64,000 bases of DNA, taken from positions 1-64,000 of the forward strand of contig CAZPLU010000004.1 of NCBI GenBank assembly GCA_964587625.1, written 5' to 3'. The position numbers and the translations under genes are program-made. This document shows positions 7,608 through 16,358 of this stretch, piece after piece. The stretch comes from DAOPZJ01 sp964587625 (GTDB lineage Bacteria > Bacillota > Clostridia > Oscillospirales > JAKOTC01). Position 1 is the first letter of the stretch, and each line of letters starts with the position of its first letter. Below the pieces are notes generated by a model that saw only the letters and a list, made by a program, of their open reading frames with translations, did not search any database and had not been told where the DNA came from.

Positions 7608-9005
7608 CTACTGATTGTCGTCCTGCGTCTCTTCCCCGAGGTCGTCGGCGGTCCAGACCTGACCTTTTCCGCCCGATTCGGGTTCGGGGGCAATGCGATC
7701 CGCCTCGCCGGGGGCGGCAGTCGGGGTGGTATCGGGGTCGGAATCCGCTTCATCCGGGGCGACGGCGGAGGTTGCATTGGGATCCGCGTCGGCCGCCTCG
7801 CCGGGGGCGGCAGTCGGGGTGGTATCGGGGTTGGAATCCGCTTCATCCGGGGCGACGGCGGGGGTTGTATTGGGATCCACATCGGCTGCTTCGCCCCTGA
7901 GGGCGACGGCGGAGGTTGCATTGGGATCCACATCGGCTGCCTCGCCCCTGAGGGCGACGGCGGAGGTTGCATTGGGAGCCACATCGGCCGCCTCGCCCTT
8001 GTAGACCTTTTGCGTGAACGTGTCATTTTCAAAGCCGTCGTTTTTTTGGGAATCGACATAGAGGGATATGTTGCGCATACGACCCTCCCGCACCTGCCAG
8101 CGGATCAGCACGATCAAAACAGCGCACACCATAACCGCAATCACCGAAAACATCACGTTGATGCGCATGTTCCAAAAAACCACGGCGTCTATGCGGGAAT
8201 TTTCGGTAAATGCGCGCAGCAGGGAATAAAGCCCCAGAGACCAGAGAAACTTTTCGCCGGTGAACAGCAAACGCTTCGACAAAATACAGACGATCACAAT
8301 GACCGCGAGACAGCCGAAAATCTCATAGATCGGCGTCGGAGAGACCGGTCTTCCCACCGCCCATTTGACATCGGGTCCGATGGGCGTACCCCCGCGCGCG
8401 ATGTCGTTCATGCGCAGCACATCGACCCAGTGTTCGATGAGGTCGCCGTTTATTGCCAGCAGAGAATCGCTGTGTCTTCCGAAAGAATTTTGGTTGGTTA
8501 TGTAGCCGAGCGAATTGACCGCAATCGCGGCGGGCAGCGCAAAAGAGACGCTGTCGAGATATTTCGTCATCGACCATTGTCTGAGTTTGCACAGCACCGC
8601 CAGCGCGATCAATCCGAAAATCAGACCGCCGAACAGATTCAGGCCGCCGAAATCCCTGTCCCAAAAGGCGATCATTTTATAAAAGGTATTATAATAACCG
8701 ATTGTCGGATAGGTGCCGATCTCGTAATAGAGTTGATCCATCGCCGCAAGATTGCTGGGGACGACATAGACCAGACGCGCGCCGACCAACGCGAAAAACG
8801 CCGTCGCCGACGTGACAAACGCGATCTGTTTCGGAGCGAGGTTTTGCTTTGAGACGGCTTTGAAGTAGAGGAAAAATCCGATGACGACCGCCGTCACAAT
8901 GAAGATTGAGCTCCATTTGATTTGAACCGTGCCGAGCGTGAAGGCGATCGGGTCTATGTTGAAGGTGAGTCCGAGATTCGGAAATGTGATCCAGTGTTGG
9001 GACAT
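7608..9005 (-). CDS. divergent prolipoprotein diacylglyceryl transferase (Lgt) homologue with repetitive tail
   Basis: A 465-residue multi-pass membrane protein, counted from the ATG at 9005 (an ATG at 9017 is possible but abuts the AAAGG site). Residues 1-305 follow the Lgt pattern: N-terminal periplasmic loop, GARLVYV near residue 75, a GGLNLFGGLIFG loop near 120-131, NQNSFGR near 171-177, PTPIYE near 223-228 and several hydrophobic segments. Lgt attaches diacylglyceryl to the lipobox cysteine of prolipoproteins. Here the usual His of the HGG motif is Phe (residue 125), and the normal RxGNFxN arginine and asparagine are Ser165 and Tyr168, so catalysis is doubtful. The tail from about residue 337 is an acidic Ala/Pro/Asp/Thr-rich repeat, absent from ordinary Lgt. 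It could be a paralogue of a true Lgt elsewhere. Confidence 0.75.
   Translation of the reverse strand: MSQHWITFPNLGLTFNIDPIAFTLGTVQIKWSSIFIVTAVVIGFFLYFKAVSKQNLAPKQIAFVTSATAFFALVGARLVYVVPSNLAAMDQLYYEIGTYPTIGYYNTFYKMIAFWDRDFGGLNLFGGLIFGLIALAVLCKLRQWSMTKYLDSVSFALPAAIAVNSLGYITNQNSFGRHSDSLLAINGDLIEHWVDVLRMNDIARGGTPIGPDVKWAVGRPVSPTPIYEIFGCLAVIVIVCILSKRLLFTGEKFLWSLGLYSLLRAFTENSRIDAVVFWNMRINVMFSVIAVMVCAVLIVLIRWQVREGRMRNISLYVDSQKNDGFENDTFTQKVYKGEAADVAPNATSAVALRGEAADVDPNATSAVALRGEAADVDPNTTPAVAPDEADSNPDTTPTAAPGEAADADPNATSAVAPDEADSDPDTTPTAAPGEADRIAPEPESGGKGQVWTADDLGEETQDDNQ
7710..7997 (-). repeat. in-frame tandem repeats coding the Lgt-homologue tail
   Basis: Read on the minus strand, the region codes two 17-residue units (GEAADV-PNATSAVALR type, 51 bp each) followed by two 31-residue units (GEAADxDPNxTxAVAPDEADSxPDTTPTAAP, cut here into GEAADxDPNxT and the rest; 93 bp each), the longer unit being the short one extended. 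Adjacent copies differ by only a few bases, which points to recent slippage or recombination. The product is predicted to be disordered and strongly acidic. Copy number should vary between strains. Confidence 0.85.
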
Positions 9006-9163
9006 GGTGAGAACCATCCTTTCGCATCCGGGCGGACACCGGCTGTTGACAAGGCGCCGCCGCCCGTGACGGGGGTATTGTACACAGGAAATGTGTCGGT
9101 GCGGTGGGGATTTATAATCGGTGATATTGATTTTTAAGGCCGATTTCGACCGTTAGACCGAAA

Positions 9164-10438
9164 TCAGGGCTTGCGCTCGAAGCCCGTGACGGTGGACAGG
9201 GCGAAACGGCGCTCGTCGACCTCTTTGGCGAGCAGGGCCTCGAGGTCGGATTTTTTCAGATTGAAATAGGCCTCGGCGTGGGCGAACGGCGCGACGCCCG
9301 AGAAATAGGCCTCGTTGGCGATGCGCCCCGCGCCTGCGGGCGTGTTGTAACCGTATAAGATTCGGCCGCAGAGTTTGGCCTTGACGCGCTCGAAGTCCCC
9401 GTCGGAGATGCCCTGCGCAAGAGCGGCAAAAGCGGCTTTGATTCTTGACGCGACCGCCTCGGGATCCGAACTCTCGCCGCCGAACGCGAGGCAGCAATGG
9501 CCGCGACTGCCGTCGAGACCGCCGCCGAAGTTGGAGTTGACGAGGCCCGCGTCATAGAGTTTCCGGTAGAGCGCGGAGCCCTCTCCGACGGCGAGTTCGC
9601 ACAGCGCCTCGCCCGCAGCGAAATAGACCGGCTCCTCCTCCGCGGAGGGCCTGCGCAGCTTGTAGCCGCACTGGAACAGCGGCAGTCCGACTTCGAGCCG
9701 CTGGTTGACGAAATTTTTGACGATCTCGGGCGGCTCGGGGGTTTCGTCGCGTAATATCTCGAGCGCGGGCGCGACGGCGAGGCATTCGTCGCACAGCGCG
9801 AGCACCTTTTCACGCTCGAAATCGCCCGCGACGACGAGCGCCATGTTGCGCAGCGAATAAAAAGCCGAATAAATTCTATCGAGCAGCGCCGGGGTGATCT
9901 TGGAAATGCTCTCGATGCTGCCGCCGATGTCGATCCTGACGGGGTTGTTGCGGTAGAGGGCGCCCAAAAAGTTGAAATAGACCCGCCAGCCGGGCAGATC
10001 GTCGTACATTTTGATCTCCTGGCCGATGATGCCCTGCTCCTTGGCGACGGTCTGCTCGGAGAAATAGGGATGGGTGACGAAATCGAGCAGAATTTCGAGG
10101 GCTTCGTAAAAATTCCGGGTGGCGGTGAAATAGTAGTTGGTCTTGTCGAACGAGGTGGAGGCGTTGGCGCTCGCGCCGGTCTTGGCGAACAGCGAAAAGG
10201 CGTCGTCCTGCTCGCTCTCGAAGAGCTTGTGTTCCAAAAAGTGCGCGACGCCGTCGACGATGTCGGTATAATTCTCATCGCCCGCTACCTTGAAACGGGT
10301 GTCGATCGAGCCGTATTTGGCGCAAAAGCCCGCATAGTTGCTGACCGCGCCCGGTTTGGGGCATAAAATCACCGTCAGACCGCTGCGGTGGCTGAGGATT
10401 TCGGTGGTCTCGTTTAAGATTTTGCTCTGATAGATCAT
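9164..10438 (-). CDS. M16 family zinc metallopeptidase (YfmH-like)
   Basis: A 424-residue protein with the inverted zinc-binding motif HFLEH at residues 66-70 in the context GVAHFLEHKLFE, the hallmark of M16 peptidases, followed by the NASTSFDKTNYYFT segment. The C-terminal half is the second, non-catalytic M16 lobe. There is no signal peptide. Its ATG overlaps the stop of the upstream gene by one base (TAATG), so the two are translationally coupled. Such paired genes match the YfmF/YfmH arrangement of Firmicutes, a pair reported to take part in elongation-factor P modification in B. subtilis; that link is by homology only. Confidence 0.9.
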   Translation of the reverse strand: MIYQSKILNETTEILSHRSGLTVILCPKPGAVSNYAGFCAKYGSIDTRFKVAGDENYTDIVDGVAHFLEHKLFESEQDDAFSLFAKTGASANASTSFDKTNYYFTATRNFYEALEILLDFVTHPYFSEQTVAKEQGIIGQEIKMYDDLPGWRVYFNFLGALYRNNPVRIDIGGSIESISKITPALLDRIYSAFYSLRNMALVVAGDFEREKVLALCDECLAVAPALEILRDETPEPPEIVKNFVNQRLEVGLPLFQCGYKLRRPSAEEEPVYFAAGEALCELAVGEGSALYRKLYDAGLVNSNFGGGLDGSRGHCCLAFGGESSDPEAVASRIKAAFAALAQGISDGDFERVKAKLCGRILYGYNTPAGAGRIANEAYFSGVAPFAHAEAYFNLKKSDLEALLAKEVDERRFALSTVTGFERKP

Positions 10439-11700
10439 TACGCGCCCTCCTTGTTGCCGGCCAGCACATAGACCGTGTCGAGCCAGCAGCTCCTTGCCGC
10501 GGCGACGATCTGTTCACGGGTGATCGGATCGAACGAATCCGCCGCGCCGCTCGGAGAACGCAGCGTCTCGGCCATAATCTCGGAGAGCCAGTAGGCCGAG
10601 AGCTGCTGCAGAGAGCCCTCGGTCGAGCGGTAGGTGTTTTGCAGATAGCGTCTCGCACCCGCGACGTCGGAATCGGTGAAATCGCCGTCGCCGATGACCC
10701 TCAATTGGGCGTCGATGGCCGTTCGGGCTTTTTCGATGTTTTCTTCGAGCACGCCGCTGTCGACCATCAAAAGACCCAAAAATTTGTTGTAGGCCGCCGA
10801 ACAGTAATAGCACAGCCCCAATTTTTCGCGCACGTTGACAAACAGTTTCGAGGTGGTCGAGCCGCCGAACAGCGAGCGCATGACCTCGAACGCGGCGAGA
10901 TCGCCGGGCAGCAGCCGGTCGGTGCGGTAGCCCATGATCAGCTTGGCCTGCGTGATGTTCATGCGCTCCTCGACCTCGCCGTATTCTTCGCAGGGCTTGG
11001 GCGCCTCGACCGGTCCGAACGAGACCGGCTTGCGCCCGCCGCCGAACCGCTCGGAAAAAACTTTTTTAACGGCTTCGCCGCCGTCGCCGCCGATATAAAT
11101 GATCTGGATGACGGCGGTTTTGAGCATGTTCCGCCACGCCCGAAACAGGATTTCGCCGTCAAGGGCGGCGACTTGTTCGAGTTCACCGTATTTATCGAGC
11201 CCGTAGGGCAGGCCCTCGAACATGATCGCGGTGCAGCGTTTGACCGCCAGCGCGCGCTTGTCGTTTTGCTCGGCCAAAATCAGGGCGCAGACGTTCTGCT
11301 TTTCGGCCTCGGTCTCGGTTTTTGAAAAAGCGCCGTCCCGGACCGGCGGGTCGGTGATGAGTTCGCAGAGCAGTTCGGCCGCTTTGGGCAAAAGATCTTT
11401 TCCGGCATATTCGGATTTGACCAGCTCCATGTCGATGGACAGTACTTGCCGGTCGGCGATTTTTTGAACGCGCGGAATCAACTGTGCGCCGAAAAGATTT
11501 TCCAATTGGCGCTTCGTCGCTGTAAAATCCTTTCCGCGGCATAAAATAAAAGGCAGCACCGCATTTTGCGCGGCCGTTGAAGCGCTGAGCGGAAGAATGA
11601 AATTGACGGAGATCCGAACCGTCTTGAAAAAATTGTTGTCGATCGCCGTAAAAAAGACCGCGTCGGCGATGGGTTCGGGTTTTACTGCAAGCACTGTCAT
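10438..11700 (-). CDS. M16 family peptidase-like protein lacking the zinc motif (YfmF-like)
   Basis: The 420-residue product, counted from the ATG at 11700 behind AAAGGAAG, has the M16 two-lobe pattern (FVNVREKLGLCYYCSA near residue 295 is typical) but no HxxEH zinc site in its N-terminal lobe. It is therefore the likely inactive partner of the neighbouring peptidase, as in two-subunit M16 enzymes. The ribosome binding site is unusually close to the ATG. The gene is first in a two-gene unit with a promoter candidate about 110 bp upstream. No signal peptide was seen. Confidence 0.85.
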   Translation of the reverse strand: MTVLAVKPEPIADAVFFTAIDNNFFKTVRISVNFILPLSASTAAQNAVLPFILCRGKDFTATKRQLENLFGAQLIPRVQKIADRQVLSIDMELVKSEYAGKDLLPKAAELLCELITDPPVRDGAFSKTETEAEKQNVCALILAEQNDKRALAVKRCTAIMFEGLPYGLDKYGELEQVAALDGEILFRAWRNMLKTAVIQIIYIGGDGGEAVKKVFSERFGGGRKPVSFGPVEAPKPCEEYGEVEERMNITQAKLIMGYRTDRLLPGDLAAFEVMRSLFGGSTTSKLFVNVREKLGLCYYCSAAYNKFLGLLMVDSGVLEENIEKARTAIDAQLRVIGDGDFTDSDVAGARRYLQNTYRSTEGSLQQLSAYWLSEIMAETLRSPSGAADSFDPITREQIVAAARSCWLDTVYVLAGNKEGA

Positions 11701-11808
11701 CTTCCTTTCGCATCTGTTATGAGAGGAGATCGGAATATTTTTCAAATGGGTTTCCCAAATATCGAATTCTTAAAATTTTCCGCGCTCTGAAAACTTGTCA
11801 TGACCGTT

Positions 11809-11817
11809 ATTATACCA
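11809..11817 (-). promoter_or_regulatory. extended -10 promoter candidate for the M16 pair
   Basis: On the minus strand the sequence TGGTATAAT gives a perfect TATAAT (11809-11814) with an upstream TG, an extended -10. No good -35 hexamer was found at 17 bases. It lies about 110 bases ahead of the first M16 gene. The region 11701-11975 otherwise holds no gene and must also carry the spoIVB promoter on the other strand. Confidence 0.5.
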
Positions 11818-11975
11818 CGGAGGGATGCAAAAATCTACAAAAGGGATGAAATTTATCAAATATTTTCATTCATATTCCGACCGCGCCGGATGACAATACA
11901 AATGCGGACGTCGTAAAAAACGAGCCGCAAATAATGGGATGGAAGGATGTTCCCAAAAGCGGGGGACGTTTTTAT

Positions 11976-13175
11976 ATGAAGAATTTTGATGCGAGAAAAA
12001 TGATCCGCGGATTTGCGGGCGCGGCTTCGGCGGCGGTGTTTGCGCTGATGTGCGCCGTCTGTTTTTGCGCGGGATCGTATCCCGATGTGTTTTATGTGAC
12101 GGCGGGCGGCGCGCCGTTTTCGGACGGGCGGCTGTCGCTGAAAACCGACGCGGCGGTGACGACGCTGGCGGCCGGGTCGGGATATGAGGCGCAGTTGATG
12201 TTCGGCGCGGTGCCGATCAAGACGGTCGGCGTGCGCGTCGTCGACAACGATACGGTCATCGCGGTCGGAGACGCATTCGGCATTCGGCTCAAAACCGAGG
12301 GAATCGTCGTGGTCAGCGTCGGCGACTCCGAGGACAACAGCCCCGCCGCCGCAGCCGGACTGCTGCCGGGCGACTCGATTTTGAAAATCGACGGCAAAAA
12401 ACCCGCCAACGCCAAAGAGCTGGCGCGTATCATCGAAAACAGCGGGGGTAAAAAATTGAAATTGAAAGTGCTGCGCGACGGCAATGTCATGGAGTTGACT
12501 TTGGTTGCCGAACGCGGGGAGGACGGCAAATATAAATCGGGTATGTGGGTGCGCGACAGCGGCGCGGGCATCGGCACGATGACCTTTTATCGCGCCGCCG
12601 ACGGCATCTATGCCGGACTCGGACACGCCGTCAGCGATTTTGAGAGCGGCAAGATCCTGCCGATCTCGGGCGGGGAGATTGCCTCGGCCAAAATCACGGG
12701 CATCGTCAAGGGCGAGCCCGGTACCCCCGGCGAACTGGTCGGCACGATTTTGAGCGACACCATCGGCACTTTGGAGGTCAACGGCGAATGCGGCGTCTAC
12801 GGAAAACTGTACAGCCGATCCGACGGGAAGGCCGTCAAGGTCGCGATGCGCCAGGAGGTTGAGACAGGCAAGGCGATTATTTTATCGGCGGTGGACGAGA
12901 CCGGACCGCAGCAATTCGAAATTGAAATCGTAAAAATCGATATGAGCGACGACGCGGGCGGACGCAATCTGATCATCGAAGTCACCGACGCCAAGCTCCT
13001 CTCCCTCACCGGGGGCATTGTGCAGGGCATGAGCGGGAGTCCGATTTTACAAAACGGAAAACTCGTCGGCGCGGTGACGCATGTGTTCGTCAACAACCCC
13101 GCGCGCGGCTACGGACTGTTCGCCGACACGATGCTGGCGCAGGCCGAGGCGATCGTAAAACGCCCGGCGGCTTAA
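11976..13175 (+). CDS. spoIVB: SpoIVB peptidase, S55 family sporulation signalling protease
   Basis: A 399-residue protein from the ATG at 11976, chosen because GGGGGA precedes it and an N-terminal hydrophobic anchor (residues 11-32) follows directly. A PDZ domain spans about 100-180 (NSPAAAAGLLPGDSILKIDG). The serine-peptidase core has His217 in GLGHAVSD, an Asp in EVTDAKL near 337, and Ser353 in QGMSGSPIL, matching the SpoIVB triad. In sporulation SpoIVB is made in the forespore, crosses into the intermembrane space and triggers pro-sigma-K processing. The usual neighbour spo0A is absent here. Forespore (sigma-G) control is expected but no convincing promoter could be assigned. Confidence 0.95.
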   Translation: MKNFDARKMIRGFAGAASAAVFALMCAVCFCAGSYPDVFYVTAGGAPFSDGRLSLKTDAAVTTLAAGSGYEAQLMFGAVPIKTVGVRVVDNDTVIAVGDAFGIRLKTEGIVVVSVGDSEDNSPAAAAGLLPGDSILKIDGKKPANAKELARIIENSGGKKLKLKVLRDGNVMELTLVAERGEDGKYKSGMWVRDSGAGIGTMTFYRAADGIYAGLGHAVSDFESGKILPISGGEIASAKITGIVKGEPGTPGELVGTILSDTIGTLEVNGECGVYGKLYSRSDGKAVKVAMRQEVETGKAIILSAVDETGPQQFEIEIVKIDMSDDAGGRNLIIEVTDAKLLSLTGGIVQGMSGSPILQNGKLVGAVTHVFVNNPARGYGLFADTMLAQAEAIVKRPAA

Positions 13176-13178
13176 CAC

Positions 13179-13207
13179 TTGCAAAATTGCGGCAAAAATG
13201 GTATATT
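13179..13207 (+). promoter_or_regulatory. sigma-A promoter of the glycogen operon
   Basis: TTGCAA at 13179-13184 and TATATT at 13202-13207 are separated by exactly 17 bases, and TGG just before the -10 makes it an extended -10. It lies 33 bases ahead of the glgB ATG, immediately after the spoIVB stop, so glycogen genes need not depend on spoIVB transcription. Confidence 0.75.
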
Positions 13208-13239
13208 AGAGCAAATGCAGTAGGGGAGGGGTGGGCGGC

Positions 13240-15108
13240 ATGAATGAAACGGGCAAGCGTCTTGCCGACTTTCACGCCGGATGTAACTTCCAAGCATATG
13301 AACTCTTAGGGGCGCACCCCTCGGGCGACGGCGCGGTATTTCGTGTCTGGGCGCCCAACGCCTCGGCCGTCTCGGTCGTCGGCGATTTTAACGGCTGGTC
13401 TCCCGACGCCGACATCATGGAAAAAATCAGCGGCGGCGTCTGGGAGCGCTACATAAAAGGCGTTCGAAAATTCGACTGCTATAAATACAGCGTTGTCTCC
13501 CGAAACGGCGACGCCGCGCTCAAAGCCGACCCGTATGCGTTTCATTCCCAGACCCGTCCGGACACCGCGTCGAAATTTTATCCGCTCGACAACATTTATC
13601 AATGGGGCGACGGCGCGTGGATGAAGCGGCGCGAGGGGAAGAATATTTTCACTTCGCCGCTGAATATCTATGAGGTGCACGCCGGATCATGGCGGCAATA
13701 CCCCGACGGGAACCATTTTTCTTATCAAAAACTCGGAGACGAGCTGATCCCCTATGTTAAAAAAATGGGTTATACCCACATCGAAATGATGCCGCTGTCG
13801 GAATATCCGCTCGACAGGTCGTGGGGATATCAGACGACCGGCTATTTTTCTCCCTCCTCGCGCTACGGCGAACCGCCCGAATTGATGGAATTCGTCGACC
13901 GCTGCCACAGGGCCGGGGTCGGCGTGATCATGGACTGGGTCGGCGCGCATTTTCCCAAGGACGAGTGCGGGCTCCATCGGTTTGACGGCGATTTTTGCTA
14001 TGAATACGCCGACGCGCGCAAGCGCGAGAGCCCCGAGTGGGGGACGCACTATTTCGACTACGGCAGGAATGAAGTCGTCAGCTTCTTGGTGTCGAGCGTC
14101 GATTACTGGATCAACCGCTACCATTTTGACGGCGTCCGGGCGGACGCGGTCAGCGCCATGCTCTATCTCGATTACGGGCGCAGGAACTATATGCCCAACA
14201 TCTACGGCGGGCGGGAAAATCTCGAGGCCATCGCGCTGCTGCGCACGCTAAACCGGCATATCCTCGGACAATACCGGGGCGCGATGATGATCGCCGAGGA
14301 ATCCACCAGCTTCCCCGAGGTCAGCCATGAAGTCGGCGACGGCGGACTCGGATTTTCGTTCAAGTGGAACATGGGCTGGATGAACGACACGCTGGCGTAT
14401 ATGCAGATCGACCCGTATTTTCGCGGCGGCAGCCACAACAAGCTGACATTTTCGATGATGTACGCGTTCTCCGAGCGGTTTATTTTGCCGATTTCGCACG
14501 ACGAGGTGGTGCACGGCAAAAAATCGCTGCTCGATAAAATGCCCGGCGACTATTTTCAAAAGTTCGCCAACATGCGGCTGTTCATGGCTTATATGACCGC
14601 GCATCCGGGCAAAAAGCTGATGTTTATGGGCTGCGAATACGGGCCGTTCCGCGAATGGGATTATGCGCAGGGGCTCGAGTGGTTCATGCTCGACTACGAG
14701 GCGCACAAAAAACTGCATGATTTCAAAGCCGCGCTCAACGCGTTTTATCTGCAGCATTCGGCGCTGTGGAGAGACGACTGCGGCTGGGACGGTTTTCAAT
14801 GGATCGCCGCCGATGACTGTTGCAACAACGTGATTTCGTTCATCCGCAAAGACGGGGCGAAGCAACTGGTCTGCGTCTTCAACTTCTCGGGCGTGAAACA
14901 CGAAAACTATCGCATCGGCGTGCCGAAGGCCGAGGTCTGCACCGAAGTGCTGAACACCGACGAGGCGCGGTTTTTCGGGGCGGGCGGCGCAAACGGGGTC
15001 GTCAAAGAGGACGACGTCCCCATGCACGGGTTTTTAAACTCTGTCTCCCTCACGCTTCCGCCGCTTTCGGCGCTGTTTTTCGAGCCGGGTGAGGCGGAGG
15101 CGGATTAA
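13240..15108 (+). CDS. glgB: 1,4-alpha-glucan branching enzyme GlgB
   Basis: The 622-residue product starts at the ATG at 13240 after GGGGAGGGG; a GTG nine bases earlier overlaps that site. An N-terminal CBM48-type domain (VFRVWAPNASAVSVVGDFNGW, cut here as VFRVWAPNAS and VVGDFNGW) precedes the GH13 barrel. Catalytic landmarks are DGVRADAVSAM (nucleophile Asp), AEEST (acid/base Glu) and ISHDEVVHGK (third Asp). It forms alpha-1,6 branches in glycogen. It is first in the glgB-glgC-glgD-glgA operon. Length and motif order are normal for the family. Confidence 0.97.
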   Translation: MNETGKRLADFHAGCNFQAYELLGAHPSGDGAVFRVWAPNASAVSVVGDFNGWSPDADIMEKISGGVWERYIKGVRKFDCYKYSVVSRNGDAALKADPYAFHSQTRPDTASKFYPLDNIYQWGDGAWMKRREGKNIFTSPLNIYEVHAGSWRQYPDGNHFSYQKLGDELIPYVKKMGYTHIEMMPLSEYPLDRSWGYQTTGYFSPSSRYGEPPELMEFVDRCHRAGVGVIMDWVGAHFPKDECGLHRFDGDFCYEYADARKRESPEWGTHYFDYGRNEVVSFLVSSVDYWINRYHFDGVRADAVSAMLYLDYGRRNYMPNIYGGRENLEAIALLRTLNRHILGQYRGAMMIAEESTSFPEVSHEVGDGGLGFSFKWNMGWMNDTLAYMQIDPYFRGGSHNKLTFSMMYAFSERFILPISHDEVVHGKKSLLDKMPGDYFQKFANMRLFMAYMTAHPGKKLMFMGCEYGPFREWDYAQGLEWFMLDYEAHKKLHDFKAALNAFYLQHSALWRDDCGWDGFQWIAADDCCNNVISFIRKDGAKQLVCVFNFSGVKHENYRIGVPKAEVCTEVLNTDEARFFGAGGANGVVKEDDVPMHGFLNSVSLTLPPLSALFFEPGEAEAD

Positions 15109-15140
15109 AAAACAAACACCAAACGGAAGGACGGATCGGG

Positions 15141-16358
15141 ATGGGCAAAAAGGACTGGATCGCCATGCTGCTCGCCGGAGGACAGGGCAGCCGTCTGCAT
15201 GTGTTGACGCGGGATATGGCCAAGCCCGCGGTCGGATTCGGCGGAAAATACCGCATCATCGACTTCACCCTTTCAAACTGCGTCAATTCGGGCATCGACA
15301 CCGTCGGCGTCCTGACGCAGTATCAGCCGTTGGAACTCAACCGATACATCGGCAACGGCGTGCCGTGGGACCTCGACCGGCTCAACGGCGGGGTGCACAT
15401 TCTTCCGCCGTATCAGCGCAGCCGCGGCAGCGAATGGTACAAGGGCACGGCCAACGCCATCTATCAAAATCTGGCGTTCATCGAGGAATACGGTCCCGAT
15501 CATGTGGCGATTTTGTCGGGCGACCATATTTATAAGATGAATTATGCCGAGATGCTCGCCGAACATAAAAAAAACAACGCCGCCTGCACCATTGCGGTGC
15601 TTGAAGTGCCCCTCGACGAGGCAAGCCGCTTCGGAATCATGAACACCGGGCCCGACGGAAGGATTTATGAGTTTGAGGAAAAACCCGAAAACCCGAAATC
15701 CAACAAAGCCAGTATGGGCGTCTATATCTTCAACTTCGAAAAACTGAGAAAACACCTGATTGAGGACGAGGCGGATCCGACCAGCAGCAATGATTTCGGC
15801 AAGGATATCATCCCCAAGATGCTGGCGGCGGAGGAACGGATGTTTACATTTCCGTTTACCGGCTACTGGAAGGACGTCGGCACCATCGACAGTTTGTGGG
15901 AGGCGAACATGGATTTGCTGAACCCCGCAAGGCCGATTGACCTGTCCGACCCGTCGTGGAAAATCTATTTCAGAAATCCGGTCAAGCCGCCCCACTATAT
16001 CTCGACCGACAGCGTGGTTCAAAATTCGCTGGTCAGCGAGGGCTGCGAGATCGCGGGCGACCTGGATTTTTCGGTCGTGTTTTCGGGCGTGACCATCGAG
16101 GACGGCGCGCAGGTGTTTGACAGCATCATCATGAGCGGCGCGACGATTCGAACCGGCGCGCGCGTGCAATATGCGATCGTCGGTGAAAACGCCGAAATCG
16201 GAGCGGCCACCGTGGTCGGACAGCGCCCCGAATGCATCGATTGCCGTGACAACTGGGGCGTTGCGGTGATCGGACCGGGCGTCAAAGTCGGCAGCGGCTG
16301 CACCATCGAATCCAAAGCCATCATCGACAAAGACATCAAGGACGGTGAGACGGGATGA
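15141..16358 (+). CDS. glgC: glucose-1-phosphate adenylyltransferase, catalytic subunit GlgC
   Basis: A 405-residue nucleotidyltransferase making ADP-glucose from ATP and glucose-1-phosphate. AGGQGSRLHVLT near residues 13-24 is the nucleotide-binding signature, followed by KPAVGFGGKYRIIDF, the SGDHIYKMNY catalytic region near 120, FEEKP near 170 and YWKDVGTID near 240. The C-terminal third is a left-handed beta-helix of hexapeptide repeats. GGAAGG precedes the ATG. Its stop overlaps the glgD start (ATGA), implying coupled synthesis of the two subunits. Confidence 0.97.
   Translation: MGKKDWIAMLLAGGQGSRLHVLTRDMAKPAVGFGGKYRIIDFTLSNCVNSGIDTVGVLTQYQPLELNRYIGNGVPWDLDRLNGGVHILPPYQRSRGSEWYKGTANAIYQNLAFIEEYGPDHVAILSGDHIYKMNYAEMLAEHKKNNAACTIAVLEVPLDEASRFGIMNTGPDGRIYEFEEKPENPKSNKASMGVYIFNFEKLRKHLIEDEADPTSSNDFGKDIIPKMLAAEERMFTFPFTGYWKDVGTIDSLWEANMDLLNPARPIDLSDPSWKIYFRNPVKPPHYISTDSVVQNSLVSEGCEIAGDLDFSVVFSGVTIEDGAQVFDSIIMSGATIRTGARVQYAIVGENAEIGAATVVGQRPECIDCRDNWGVAVIGPGVKVGSGCTIESKAIIDKDIKDGETG

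Noticed and set aside
7565..8059. N-terminal extension of the folD reading frame with Arg/Pro/Gln-rich repeats
   Set aside because: It is antisense to the repetitive tail of the lgt-like gene, lacks a ribosome binding site, and FolD of normal length starts at 7564 behind GGAGGAG.
7602..8852. A plus-strand open frame of over 400 codons opposite the lgt-like gene
   Set aside because: Gly/Arg/His-rich composition and position opposite a recognisable membrane protein mark it as a shadow kept open by GC bias and the repeats.
11860..11975. Sigma-G type promoter ahead of spoIVB (a CATATT and CAATACA pair)
   Set aside because: Spacing is plausible but the match to the forespore consensus is weak; not listed as a feature.
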